Assembly: GCA_900768675.1 (NCBI GenBank)
Contig: CAAGDT010000083.1
Coordinates: forward strand, 1-8,875
Direction of reading: 5' to 3'
From: Oscillospiraceae bacterium
Lineage (GTDB): Bacteria; Bacillota; Clostridia; Oscillospirales; Ruminococcaceae
DNA: 8,875 bases
Below the pieces are notes generated by a model that did not search any database, was not told the DNA's origin, and saw only the letters and a program-made list of their open reading frames with translations. This document shows, piece after piece, positions 1 through 5,787 of this stretch (the first letter of the stretch is position 1; each line of letters begins with the position of its first letter). A program made the translations under genes and the position numbers.

Positions 1-321
1 AGACCTTACCAGCAGCTCACATATATCGTGGCAGGGAAGCTGAGCGTCGAGAGGTACTATAATATTGCCTCCCATAACCGTACCGAAATAACATTCGAGA
101 TATGCGGAGCTTGTTGGACCAATAACTGCGGCGTGAAGCTTTTCGCCTTTGGAAAAATCCTTGATGAAGCCGTTTACCCTCATAGCGTTTTCATAGAATT
201 TTTCAAAGGAAAGCTCTGCCAGCTCCTTGCCGTCCTTTTCGCAGATAAATGTTTTTGAGCCGTATTCGGCAGCAGACTGCTTTACAAGGTCGGCAAGTGT
301 TTTTACGTTTTCTTTATTCAT
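1..321 (-). CDS. AMP-binding (adenylate-forming) ligase, partial, N-terminal 107 residues
   Basis: This is the start of an ANL-superfamily enzyme (acyl-CoA synthetase or NRPS adenylation domain), which activates a carboxylic acid with ATP and passes it to a thiol. The ATG is at 321-319, preceded by AAAGGG 8 nt upstream. The frame is open to the window edge, so most of the roughly 500-residue enzyme, including the ATP-binding P-loop and the substrate pocket, lies outside. What is visible fits the family's N-terminus: an opening helix (TLADLVKQSAAEYG), a 'VIGPTSSAYLECYFGTVMGG' strand-helix segment at about residues 66-85, then 'IIVPLDAQLP' at about 88-97, which corresponds to the usual A/G-x-V-P-L-x-x-x-x-P signature. 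It is the last visible gene of the operon, 18 bp after the carrier-protein stop, so its natural thiol acceptor is probably that carrier protein. A fatty-acid or aryl-acid activating role is plausible, but the specificity residues are not in the window. Confidence 0.85.
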   Translation of the reverse strand, partial: MNKENVKTLADLVKQSAAEYGSKTFICEKDGKELAELSFEKFYENAMRVNGFIKDFSKGEKLHAAVIGPTSSAYLECYFGTVMGGNIIVPLDAQLPCHDICELLVRS

Positions 322-339
322 TCGTCAGTCCCTTTCCAA

Positions 340-567
340 TCAGCCCTTAAGGGATTCAAGATAGCTTATTGCCTCGTCAACGGTGTGGATTTTAAGAACC
401 TCCTGCTCATCAACAGTAATGCCGTGAGCTTCCTCAAGCTCTCCCAGCAGGCTCATAAAATCGTAGGAATTAAAGCCTAAATCCTCGATAAATCTTGACT
501 CTCCCTTGATGCTTTCGGGGTCAACATCAACATAGTTCAGAATAATTTCCTTTAACTGTTCAAACAT
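340..567 (-). CDS. stand-alone acyl/peptidyl carrier protein
   Basis: This is a 75-residue discrete carrier protein. It would carry the activated acyl group as a thioester on a phosphopantetheine arm between the adenylating and condensing enzymes encoded beside it. Length, acidity and the four-helix pattern match the ACP/PCP family. The modification site is the serine at residue 34 in 'EDLGFNSYDFMSLLGELEE' (residues 29-47), where the family consensus is D/N-S-L/x-D/E. Here the residue before serine is Asn and the one after is Tyr, a variation seen in discrete carriers. The ATG is at 567-565; GGAGG sits 8 nt upstream and begins immediately after the stop codon of the condensation gene, so the two are probably translationally coupled. 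It is less likely to be the housekeeping fatty-acid ACP, because the neighbours are NRPS-like and the Asp-Ser-Leu motif is altered. A DltC-like role is not supported, since no DltB or DltD is visible. Confidence 0.93.
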   Translation of the reverse strand: MFEQLKEIILNYVDVDPESIKGESRFIEDLGFNSYDFMSLLGELEEAHGITVDEQEVLKIHTVDEAISYLESLKG

Positions 568-580
568 TTCCTTTTCCTCC

Positions 581-1990
581 TTAAATCATTTCCAGTATTT
601 CGCCGACTGTTCTGTTCTTGTCCTCAATTCCTCTGAAAAGCACACGGCAGAGGTAGTAGTAAAGGTACTCCATTTCTTCCTCTGTTACAACGTCCTGCTT
701 ATATTCAAAATTGAAGTCAAGTCCGTTATCCTCAACACGGTGCATAACAGTAAGGTAGAGTGGCTGTGCTGCAACGCCGTTTGAGTACCAGTAGCTCTTG
801 TAGTCGATATCCGGAATTTCCGTTTCCTTCTGTCTTAAGGTCAGGGGCTGATAGGTAAGGCTTATGCTTTCGTAGCTTGCACCGGGAGCAAGCTTCCAGT
901 ACTTTGAACGCTCCATTGTATGAGCAATCGGGTCACGGTTAGCGTGGCGGAAAAGCTTGTTCTGCTCGGACTGGATTACTCTTATTGCGTCTAAGAAGGT
1001 GGTTTCCGGCTCGATTATTGTACGAAGAGGGAAGAAGTGGATTCTTGTTCCGCCGGAACGCTTTTCAAGGAGAGTTCCGCGCCTTGCAATACAGCTCTTT
1101 ACCGAAACGTCCTTTTCGTCGTTGTTGAACTTTGAAAGAACGGTGCGAAGTCCCATTAAAAGCAGGCTTGCCATAGGAACGTTGTTGTCTGCGCAGAACT
1201 GCATAAGTCTGTCCGAGGGGTCGGCTTCCAGGTGGTAAACGGAAATTGCGGCGTCAAGGCTGCTGGAGGTAATAACTGCGCTGCGAAGATCGGGATTTCC
1301 GCTTTCTCTGCGCTGGGTAATAAGCCTGCCCATACCGGTAAAGTCGGTGTACATAGGCTCGCTTTTAGCAATTTCTGCTGCAAAGAACTCCTCGTCTCGT
1401 TTCTTTGATTCGGAATTGTTTTCGTATTCAAGGTCCTTTTCAATCGCCTTTATGTAGGACTGCATAGGCTTAGGATATGGCAGACCGTATTTCTCGGAGC
1501 AGTACAGCTCAAGCACGTCCTTGTCAAAGGCTATAATTGCGCTTGAATCCATAGTCATGTGGTCGACCTTCATATAAATTCCGTTGTAGCCGCCGGGGAG
1601 CTTTATCATTACGATTTTATTCATTGGAGAATTGTATCTCTCAAAGGGCTCTTCCGTCCATTTGCGCATTTCGTTGTGAGCGTCCTCTTCACGCCATTTT
1701 GAAAAATCGCAGAAATGTATTTCTCTTTCTTCAAAGGGCACAACATACTGATAAACCGTTCCGTCCTCGTCCTGCAAAAAACGAAGACGCATAGACTCAA
1801 AGCGCTCGTAGGCTTTATAAATTGCCTTTTTGAGCAGGCGGAAATCAACGTCCTCCTTGACATAAAGCCCGGTTCCTATATTGAGAACCTGCTGTTTGGG
1901 GCAGTATTTTACCGTGTAGTAGTGAAGCCGCTGTGCTGCCGTTAGCGGATAGCATTTCATAACCGAACCGTTTACACTGAATTCTTTCAT
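581..1990 (-). CDS. stand-alone condensation-domain protein (NRPS-like C enzyme)
   Basis: This 469-residue protein is essentially one NRPS condensation domain and nothing else; such domains are about 450 residues. The fold joins a carrier-bound acyl donor to an amine or hydroxyl acceptor. Core motifs appear in order: C1-like 'YPLTAAQRLHYY' at 14-25; the active site 'VDHMTMDSS' at 142-150, matching HHxxxDG with the catalytic second His (H144) and the structural Asp (D148) kept but the first His replaced by Asp and the Gly by Ser; C5-like 'GGTRIHFFPLR' at 313-323; and C6-like 'RHANRDP' at 348-354. The ATG at 1990-1988 has AAAGGAG 8 nt upstream. The gene lies 19 bp after the hydrolase stop and 13 bp before the carrier gene. 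No adenylation or carrier domain is fused, so it must work in trans with the next two products. Chain-forming amide synthesis is more likely than epimerisation or cyclisation (no DxxxxD cyclisation motif), but the acceptor cannot be read from the sequence. Confidence 0.88.
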   Translation of the reverse strand: MKEFSVNGSVMKCYPLTAAQRLHYYTVKYCPKQQVLNIGTGLYVKEDVDFRLLKKAIYKAYERFESMRLRFLQDEDGTVYQYVVPFEEREIHFCDFSKWREEDAHNEMRKWTEEPFERYNSPMNKIVMIKLPGGYNGIYMKVDHMTMDSSAIIAFDKDVLELYCSEKYGLPYPKPMQSYIKAIEKDLEYENNSESKKRDEEFFAAEIAKSEPMYTDFTGMGRLITQRRESGNPDLRSAVITSSSLDAAISVYHLEADPSDRLMQFCADNNVPMASLLLMGLRTVLSKFNNDEKDVSVKSCIARRGTLLEKRSGGTRIHFFPLRTIIEPETTFLDAIRVIQSEQNKLFRHANRDPIAHTMERSKYWKLAPGASYESISLTYQPLTLRQKETEIPDIDYKSYWYSNGVAAQPLYLTVMHRVEDNGLDFNFEYKQDVVTEEEMEYLYYYLCRVLFRGIEDKNRTVGEILEMI

Positions 1991-2009
1991 CTTGATTTCT
2001 CCTTTGTTT

Positions 2010-2981
2010 TCAGGGATTTATAGGTGAATATTTGTTAACGAATTCTTCTACCTTTTCTTCATATAAAGGCGGGTTTTCATAAAGGCTTGCCGCATGTCCT
2101 GCGTTGTCAACCAGATACAAATCCTTTGGTGAGCGGCATGCCACATAGTTCTTTTCGCTCATCCATGTGGGAACAAAGTTGTCTTCCTTGCCGTGGATAA
2201 AAAGAATCGGAACTTTAGTATTTGCTACTGCGGTAAGGGTTGAATAGTCCCGGAAGCCGTAGCCTGCCTTCTGCCTGCATAAAGCGTCGTTTATGTTCAT
2301 TACAGGGAAGGGCGGCAGGTGGTAATCTCTCTTAAGTATATGTGAAAAAACGTCGTATGGAGAGGTGAATGCACAGTCGGAAATTACAAGCTTTACGTTT
2401 TCGGGCAGTTCGGGAAATCCTGCGGTCATAACTACTGTTGTAGCGCCCATTGAAACGCCGTAAAGAATTATCTTCTTATCGGGACCGAAGCGGTTAACCG
2501 CATACTTTATCCATTCAAGGCAGTCATATCTGTCAAGAATACCAAAGCCTATGTACTTGCCCTCGCTTTTTCCGTGTCCTCTGTTGTCAACTATAAGGCA
2601 GTCAGCGCCCTTTTTGAGGAAAAACGAGCAGATTGAGGGGCAGTCGTTCATGCCCATGCTTGTGTAGCCGTGATGGGCAATTACAATTGTGTCCGAGGGG
2701 TTGTCTGCGGGAAAATAATCGCCGTGCAATGTAAGATTATCTCTTGATTTTATAGTGATATGCTCTGAGGTGCGCTGTAAAATCCATTCCTTTCGGGGGT
2801 GAATTACCTTCTTGTATTCCTCCCATTTCGCCATATCCGCCATTTCATCAAGATTTACTCTGAGCTGGTCCTGCCGCGGAATAACCTTGTTAAAAAGGGT
2901 AAGGGCTCCGATTGTTGAGCCTGCTGCGCCCAGTGCCAATGCTCCGCCTGCAACGGCAAATACAATTGCTGCTCCATTCAT
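2010..2981 (-). CDS. membrane-anchored alpha/beta hydrolase (serine hydrolase)
   Basis: This is a 323-residue serine hydrolase of the alpha/beta fold, first gene of the biosynthetic operon. Residues 3-29 are strongly hydrophobic and Gly/Ala rich, and there is no clear cleavage site, so a single N-terminal membrane anchor is likely. The catalytic domain follows: strand and oxyanion region 'IAHHGYTSMG' at 101-110, 'VDNRGHGKSEG' at 131-141, nucleophile elbow 'GVSMG' with Ser177, 'FIHGKEDNFVP' with acid Asp267, and 'NAGH' with His296. The triad is complete. Overall layout resembles the anchored YqkD-like hydrolases of Firmicutes (COG1073-type). The ATG at 2981-2979 has AAGGAG 8 nt upstream. Being co-transcribed with C, T and A proteins, it could release or edit a thioester like a type II thioesterase, or cleave or modify the finished lipid product at the membrane. 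The anchor favours a lipophilic substrate. The exact ester, amide or thioester target is unknown. Confidence 0.9.
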   Translation of the reverse strand: MNGAAIVFAVAGGALALGAAGSTIGALTLFNKVIPRQDQLRVNLDEMADMAKWEEYKKVIHPRKEWILQRTSEHITIKSRDNLTLHGDYFPADNPSDTIVIAHHGYTSMGMNDCPSICSFFLKKGADCLIVDNRGHGKSEGKYIGFGILDRYDCLEWIKYAVNRFGPDKKIILYGVSMGATTVVMTAGFPELPENVKLVISDCAFTSPYDVFSHILKRDYHLPPFPVMNINDALCRQKAGYGFRDYSTLTAVANTKVPILFIHGKEDNFVPTWMSEKNYVACRSPKDLYLVDNAGHAASLYENPPLYEEKVEEFVNKYSPINP

Positions 2982-3001
2982 AAAAATCTCTCCTTCCTGT
3001 T

Positions 3002-3018
3002 TTCGACTGTCGGTCGAA
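3002..3018. promoter_or_regulatory. probable TetR operator 1 (promoter-proximal)
   Basis: A near-perfect palindrome, TTCGACTGTCGGTCGAA, with exact 6-bp arms TTCGAC and GTCGAA around 5 bp and its centre at 3010. It lies between the predicted transcription start of the hydrolase operon (about 3022-3024) and the Shine-Dalgarno at 2990-2995, so a bound repressor would block early elongation. It shares the core GAC-N-G-N-CGGTC with the second site at 3043-3059. Assignment to the neighbouring TetR protein is inference from position and symmetry. Confidence 0.75.
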
Positions 3019-3029
3019 TTACTGTTATA

Positions 3030-3058
3030 ATATTAACATATTTTCGACCGGCGGTCAA
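3030..3058 (-). promoter_or_regulatory. sigma-A-type promoter of the hydrolase-condensation-carrier-ligase operon
   Basis: Read on the minus strand, TTGACC (3058-3053) is followed by a 17-bp spacer and TAATAT (3035-3030), one mismatch per hexamer from the -35 and -10 consensus. Transcription would start near 3022-3024, giving a leader of about 42 nt before the ATG at 2981. The -35 hexamer lies inside operator 2 and the start point abuts operator 1, as expected for a promoter shut off by a repressor. Confidence 0.75.
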
Positions 3059-3059
3059 G
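3043..3059. promoter_or_regulatory. probable TetR operator 2 (overlaps the -35 box)
   Basis: The sequence TTCGACCGGCGGTCAAG contains a perfect 11-bp palindrome, GACCG-G-CGGTC (3046-3056), centred at 3051. The outer bases match operator 1 on the left arm and diverge on the right. It covers the -35 hexamer of the minus-strand promoter. The centre-to-centre distance to operator 1 is 41 bp, close to four helical turns, so two repressor dimers could sit on the same DNA face. TTGACC/GGTCAA-type half-sites are common for Firmicute TetR regulators. Confidence 0.75.
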
Positions 3060-3077
3060 TCTGTTGAAAAAAATAAA

Positions 3078-3106
3078 TTGCCAAAACCGAAACTTTGTGC
3101 TATAAT
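3078..3106 (+). promoter_or_regulatory. promoter of the tetR gene
   Basis: TTGCCA (3078-3083), a 17-bp spacer and a perfect TATAAT (3101-3106), preceded by TG at 3098-3099, which makes it an extended -10 element. The start would fall near 3112-3114, leaving a leader of about 58 nt. Operator 2 ends 18 bp upstream of the -35 box, so direct autorepression by occlusion is not obvious, and the gene may be expressed fairly constantly. Confidence 0.75.
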
Positions 3107-3155
3107 ACATATCAACAGTAAGATTATTGCTTATTACCGTTTAAATTTACTAAAT

Positions 3156-3161
3156 GAGGAA
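3156..3161 (+). promoter_or_regulatory. ribosome binding site that decides the tetR start
   Basis: GAGGAA lies 10 nt upstream of the ATG at 3172. The alternative in-frame ATG at 3154 overlaps this motif and has only AT-rich sequence without a Shine-Dalgarno in front of it, so initiation at 3172 is favoured. Confidence 0.7.
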
Positions 3162-3171
3162 CCATAATATT

Positions 3172-3807
3172 ATGAAAACCGAAAAAAAAGAACTTATTTT
3201 TAAGGCTATGGAAGAGCTTATGTCCGAAGTTCCCTATAAGGATATATCAGTTGACAGCATCGCTAAAAAGGCGGGTATCGGAAAGGGAAGTATCTACTAC
3301 TATTTTAAAAGCAAGGACGAAATACTCTATGCTGTTATTGAGCGCAGCTACCGCAGAGCAGTTCACGATTTCTTTGAGAATATTCGAAGCCGCCCCGAAA
3401 CTACGGTTATGGAAAAGATAAAAATGCTGTTTTTAAGCGCTATCAAGAGGGATTTCAGCGGCAATGAAAAGAATATGCTTATAACAATGCATCTCCACGA
3501 TGATACCACGCTGCACCAGAAAATGAAATGTGCAGCTGTTCAGGAAATTGCCCCCGTACTTACCCAGCTGCTTATCGAGGGCGTTTCCGAGGGCGTTATT
3601 AGTACCGATACTCCAAAGGAAAGCGCTGAAATTATTGTTGCTGTGCTGACATTTTTCCTTGATGAATCGGTTTTTTCCGAGAATCTGAAGAGTATGCACA
3701 ACAAGCTTAAAATACTGTCGGAGGTATTTGAAACCTGCCTTAAAACCGAGAAGGGAAGCTTTGATTTTCTCTATAACGGAGAGGCATACAGAGGTAACGG
3801 AAAATAA
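3172..3807 (+). CDS. TetR/AcrR-family transcriptional regulator
   Basis: This is a 211-residue ligand-responsive repressor. The N-terminal DNA-binding domain fits the TetR family: 'KELIFKAMEELMSEVPYKDISVDSIAKKAGI' spreads over residues 6-36 in several parts, and the recognition region 'GKGSIYYYFKSKDEIL' at 37-52 is the family's most conserved stretch. Residues 55-195 form an all-helical region typical of the ligand-binding and dimerisation domain; the ligand cannot be inferred. I chose ATG 3172 rather than 3154 because GAGGAA sits 10 nt before it; the longer form would add six residues (MRNHNI). The gene is divergent from the biosynthetic operon, and two palindromes bracket that operon's promoter, so this protein is the obvious candidate repressor of it. 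An inducer related to the pathway (an acyl chain, acyl-CoA or the product) is plausible but only inference. The last 20 residues (rich in Gly, Tyr and Asn) look like a flexible tail. Confidence 0.93.
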   Translation: MKTEKKELIFKAMEELMSEVPYKDISVDSIAKKAGIGKGSIYYYFKSKDEILYAVIERSYRRAVHDFFENIRSRPETTVMEKIKMLFLSAIKRDFSGNEKNMLITMHLHDDTTLHQKMKCAAVQEIAPVLTQLLIEGVSEGVISTDTPKESAEIIVAVLTFFLDESVFSENLKSMHNKLKILSEVFETCLKTEKGSFDFLYNGEAYRGNGK

Positions 3808-3810
3808 AAG

Positions 3811-3854
3811 AAAGCCGCATAATGGAGCAAACGCTTACCATTATGCGGCTTTTT
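3811..3854. terminator. bidirectional intrinsic terminator between tetR and the histidine kinase gene
   Basis: A 15-bp stem pairs AAAGCCGCATAATGG (3811-3825) with its exact complement at 3838-3852, with a 12-nt loop that can form a small inner AGC/GCT helix. On the plus strand it ends in a T run (3850-3854), and on the minus strand in TTTCTTTTATTTT. It starts 3 bp after the tetR stop and ends 25 bp before the kinase stop, so it would serve both convergent units. Confidence 0.92.
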
Positions 3855-3879
3855 GTATCTTACAGCCCGGAAAAGCAGG

Positions 3880-5109
3880 CTATGCCTTTACAAAAACCGT
3901 TGTTATACTGATAATATCACCGCTTATTTCCGCAAAAACCTCCCCGCCCATTTTGTGCATAAGCTGTCGGCAGATATAAAGTCCGAGACCTGCACCCTCC
4001 TTGTTTTCCGCATTTGCTCCCCGCCAGAAGCTTTCAAAAATATGTGGAAGCTCTGTGCTTGAAAGGTCGCAGCCGCCGTTTCTTACGGTTATAAGAATAC
4101 AGCCCTCTTCCTCGGAAAAATCAATTGAAATCTTCTTCCCGTCGCCGTACTTTACGGCGTTTTCTATTATATTCTGAAAAACCTCGCAGCTTCGGTCGAT
4201 ATCTCCCTTTATAAGGCAGTTTCCGAATGTTTCAATACACAATTCCGTTCCCACAAGCGCCAGCTTTTCATTATAGTATTTCTCAATAGCCTCAATCAGC
4301 TCCGAAATGTAAAATTCGCCCATATTTACTTCAAGACTCAGAAAATCCTCTCTTGAAGCGCTTATAATCCGGGAAACGTAGTCCTCAATCTCGTCAGCCT
4401 TGCTGTTAATGCTTTCGGCTGTTTCACGCTGCTTTTCGCTGTCGGGGTAAAGTCCTGTTGAAAGCGCCTTTGAGTACAGCTTTATAGCTGAAAGCGGGGT
4501 TTTGATGTCGTGTGAGAGGGAAAGAAGAAGGGTTTTCTTTTCTTTTTGCAGCTGCAGCTCCCTACGCTTTTGCTGTTCGAGGGTTTCTCTCAGCATATCC
4601 AGTCCCCATACAAATTTTCCGAAAAAGCGGCTTCTGCTTTCCTTAAGGGGAGCGCTTAAGTTTCCTTTTGACAGCTGATAAGGCACATCGCTCATTTTTT
4701 CAAAGGGTACAAGAATTTTCTGACGGATAAAAAGAAGAACTGAAATAACGGCAAGCAGCATAATGCCCATAAATATATTCACAATAAGCAAATCCCTGCT
4801 CTTGTCCTGCTTTTCCTCAGTCGAATAATCAAAGCGGTAAAGCTCCCCGCTGATTTCACGGATAACATAATCGCTTTCTGTGTTATAGAAATTCTCTCCG
4901 TACTTTTCGATATTCGTCACATATTTGCACCCGGATAAATCGGCGCTTTCAAAGCCATTTTCCCGTATTTCGGTTTCAAGCCTGTTTATCTCCACACGAT
5001 ATTCCCGCCCGTTATCGCCGCTGTCGTTAAGCAGGATAATATTTGCGGCAATCAGCATAAGTGCCGAAAGCGCAATTACTGCCAAAAAAATTTTATTAAA
5101 CGCCTTCAT
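3880..5109 (-). CDS. sensor histidine kinase of a two-component system
   Basis: A 409-residue membrane sensor kinase. Transmembrane segments are at about 7-27 and 107-128, enclosing an extracytoplasmic domain of about 80 residues with no family I recognise. A HAMP-like linker and coiled coil follow at about 129-190. The HisKA box is 'SLSHDIKTPLSAIKLYSKA' at 197-215 with phospho-acceptor His200. The HATPase_c domain shows an N box 'NIIENAVKYGDG' at 313-324, 'VRNGG' at 342-346, an F-box 'FESFW' at 358-362 and G2 'GAGLGLYI' at 372-379, so the catalytic set is complete. The ATG at 5109-5107 lies inside the end of the response regulator gene (14-bp overlap), with GGGG 7 nt upstream, so translation is probably coupled to the regulator. 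It would phosphorylate the regulator encoded before it. The sensing domain is larger than the few residues of the BceS-type 'intramembrane-sensing' kinases, so it may detect a ligand directly. Confidence 0.95.
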   Translation of the reverse strand: MKAFNKIFLAVIALSALMLIAANIILLNDSGDNGREYRVEINRLETEIRENGFESADLSGCKYVTNIEKYGENFYNTESDYVIREISGELYRFDYSTEEKQDKSRDLLIVNIFMGIMLLAVISVLLFIRQKILVPFEKMSDVPYQLSKGNLSAPLKESRSRFFGKFVWGLDMLRETLEQQKRRELQLQKEKKTLLLSLSHDIKTPLSAIKLYSKALSTGLYPDSEKQRETAESINSKADEIEDYVSRIISASREDFLSLEVNMGEFYISELIEAIEKYYNEKLALVGTELCIETFGNCLIKGDIDRSCEVFQNIIENAVKYGDGKKISIDFSEEEGCILITVRNGGCDLSSTELPHIFESFWRGANAENKEGAGLGLYICRQLMHKMGGEVFAEISGDIISITTVFVKA

Positions 5110-5764
5110 ATCTATACCCCACGCCCCAGACGGTTACTATCCTTTTCGGATTTTTCGGGTCTTCCTCAAGCTTTTGTCTGAGCCTGTTTATGTGAACGGT
5201 TAGAGTTTGCGGCTCTGAAAAGCTGTCGCCGCCCCAGATTTGGGAAAAAATCTGCTCCTTGCTTAAGGTTCTGCCCTTGTTTTCGATAAGCAGAGTAAGC
5301 AGTTCAAATTCCTTTCCCGTCATTTCGAGCGCAATTCCGTTTTTGTATGCAGTCCTGCTTTGTCTGCTTATGAGAATATCCCCGTCGCTTATATCGTCTT
5401 TTGCATATCTTCGCTTGAAAATCACGTTTATCTTAGCAAGCATTATGTCTATATCGTAGGGCTTTTCTATGTAGTCGTCAGCGCCCAGGATAAGCACGTT
5501 GAGTTTATCCTCCTTTTCGGTTTTTGCGCTTACAATCATAATCGGCGTGTTGCCTCTTTCCCGTATTTTTGAGCATACCGCAAATCCGTCCATTCCGGGA
5601 AGCATTATATCAAGCACAATAAGCCCTGCACCGTACTTTTCATACAGCAACAAGGCTTTTTCTCCCGTTTGCGCAACGGAAACCGTGTAGTTTTCCTTTC
5701 GAAGAAAGTCGCAGAGCAGCTTTCCAAGCTCCTTGTTGTCCTCAACAATAAGAATATCGGTCAT
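5096..5764 (-). CDS. OmpR/PhoB-family response regulator
   Basis: A 222-residue DNA-binding response regulator. Receiver domain: acidic pair E8/D9, phospho-acceptor Asp52 in 'VLDIMLPGMDG' (50-60), Ser79 in the Thr/Ser switch position and Lys101 in 'YIEKPYD'. A winged-helix effector domain follows at about 128-220, including 'LTVHINRLRQKLEEDP' (188-203) as recognition helix region and the closing 'RIVTVWGVGYRYEG' hairpin (208-221). An in-frame TTG at 5779 would add five residues, but the AAAGGA sequence at 5771-5776 lies 6 nt before the ATG at 5764 and would be inside the longer product, so the ATG is the real start. The gene follows the ABC ATPase by 23 bp and overlaps the kinase by 14 bp. 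It likely controls the ABC genes upstream, whose promoter is beyond the right edge. Confidence 0.96.
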   Translation of the reverse strand: MTDILIVEDNKELGKLLCDFLRKENYTVSVAQTGEKALLLYEKYGAGLIVLDIMLPGMDGFAVCSKIRERGNTPIMIVSAKTEKEDKLNVLILGADDYIEKPYDIDIMLAKINVIFKRRYAKDDISDGDILISRQSRTAYKNGIALEMTGKEFELLTLLIENKGRTLSKEQIFSQIWGGDSFSEPQTLTVHINRLRQKLEEDPKNPKRIVTVWGVGYRYEGV

Positions 5765-5770
5765 ATTATT

Positions 5771-5776
5771 TCCTTT
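5771..5776 (-). promoter_or_regulatory. ribosome binding site that decides the response regulator start
   Basis: AAAGGA on the minus strand, 6 nt before the ATG at 5764-5762. Its placement rules out the in-frame TTG at 5779-5777, which would have this motif within its own coding sequence. Confidence 0.7.
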
Positions 5777-5787
5777 CAAAAAACCAC

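Noticed and set aside
340..567. Carrier plus AMP-ligase as part of a dlt (teichoic acid D-alanylation) operon
   Set aside because: No DltB or DltD is visible, and a condensation-domain protein and hydrolase are co-transcribed, which does not fit dlt.
1156..1443. Open frames overlapping the condensation gene in other frames (also 957-1238 and 1621-1863)
   Set aside because: Their translations are low-complexity and unrecognisable, while the main frame shows ordered condensation-domain motifs throughout.
3119..3153. Possible riboswitch or leader RNA ahead of tetR
   Set aside because: The leader is only about 58 nt, AT-rich, and shows no stable stem or known aptamer features.
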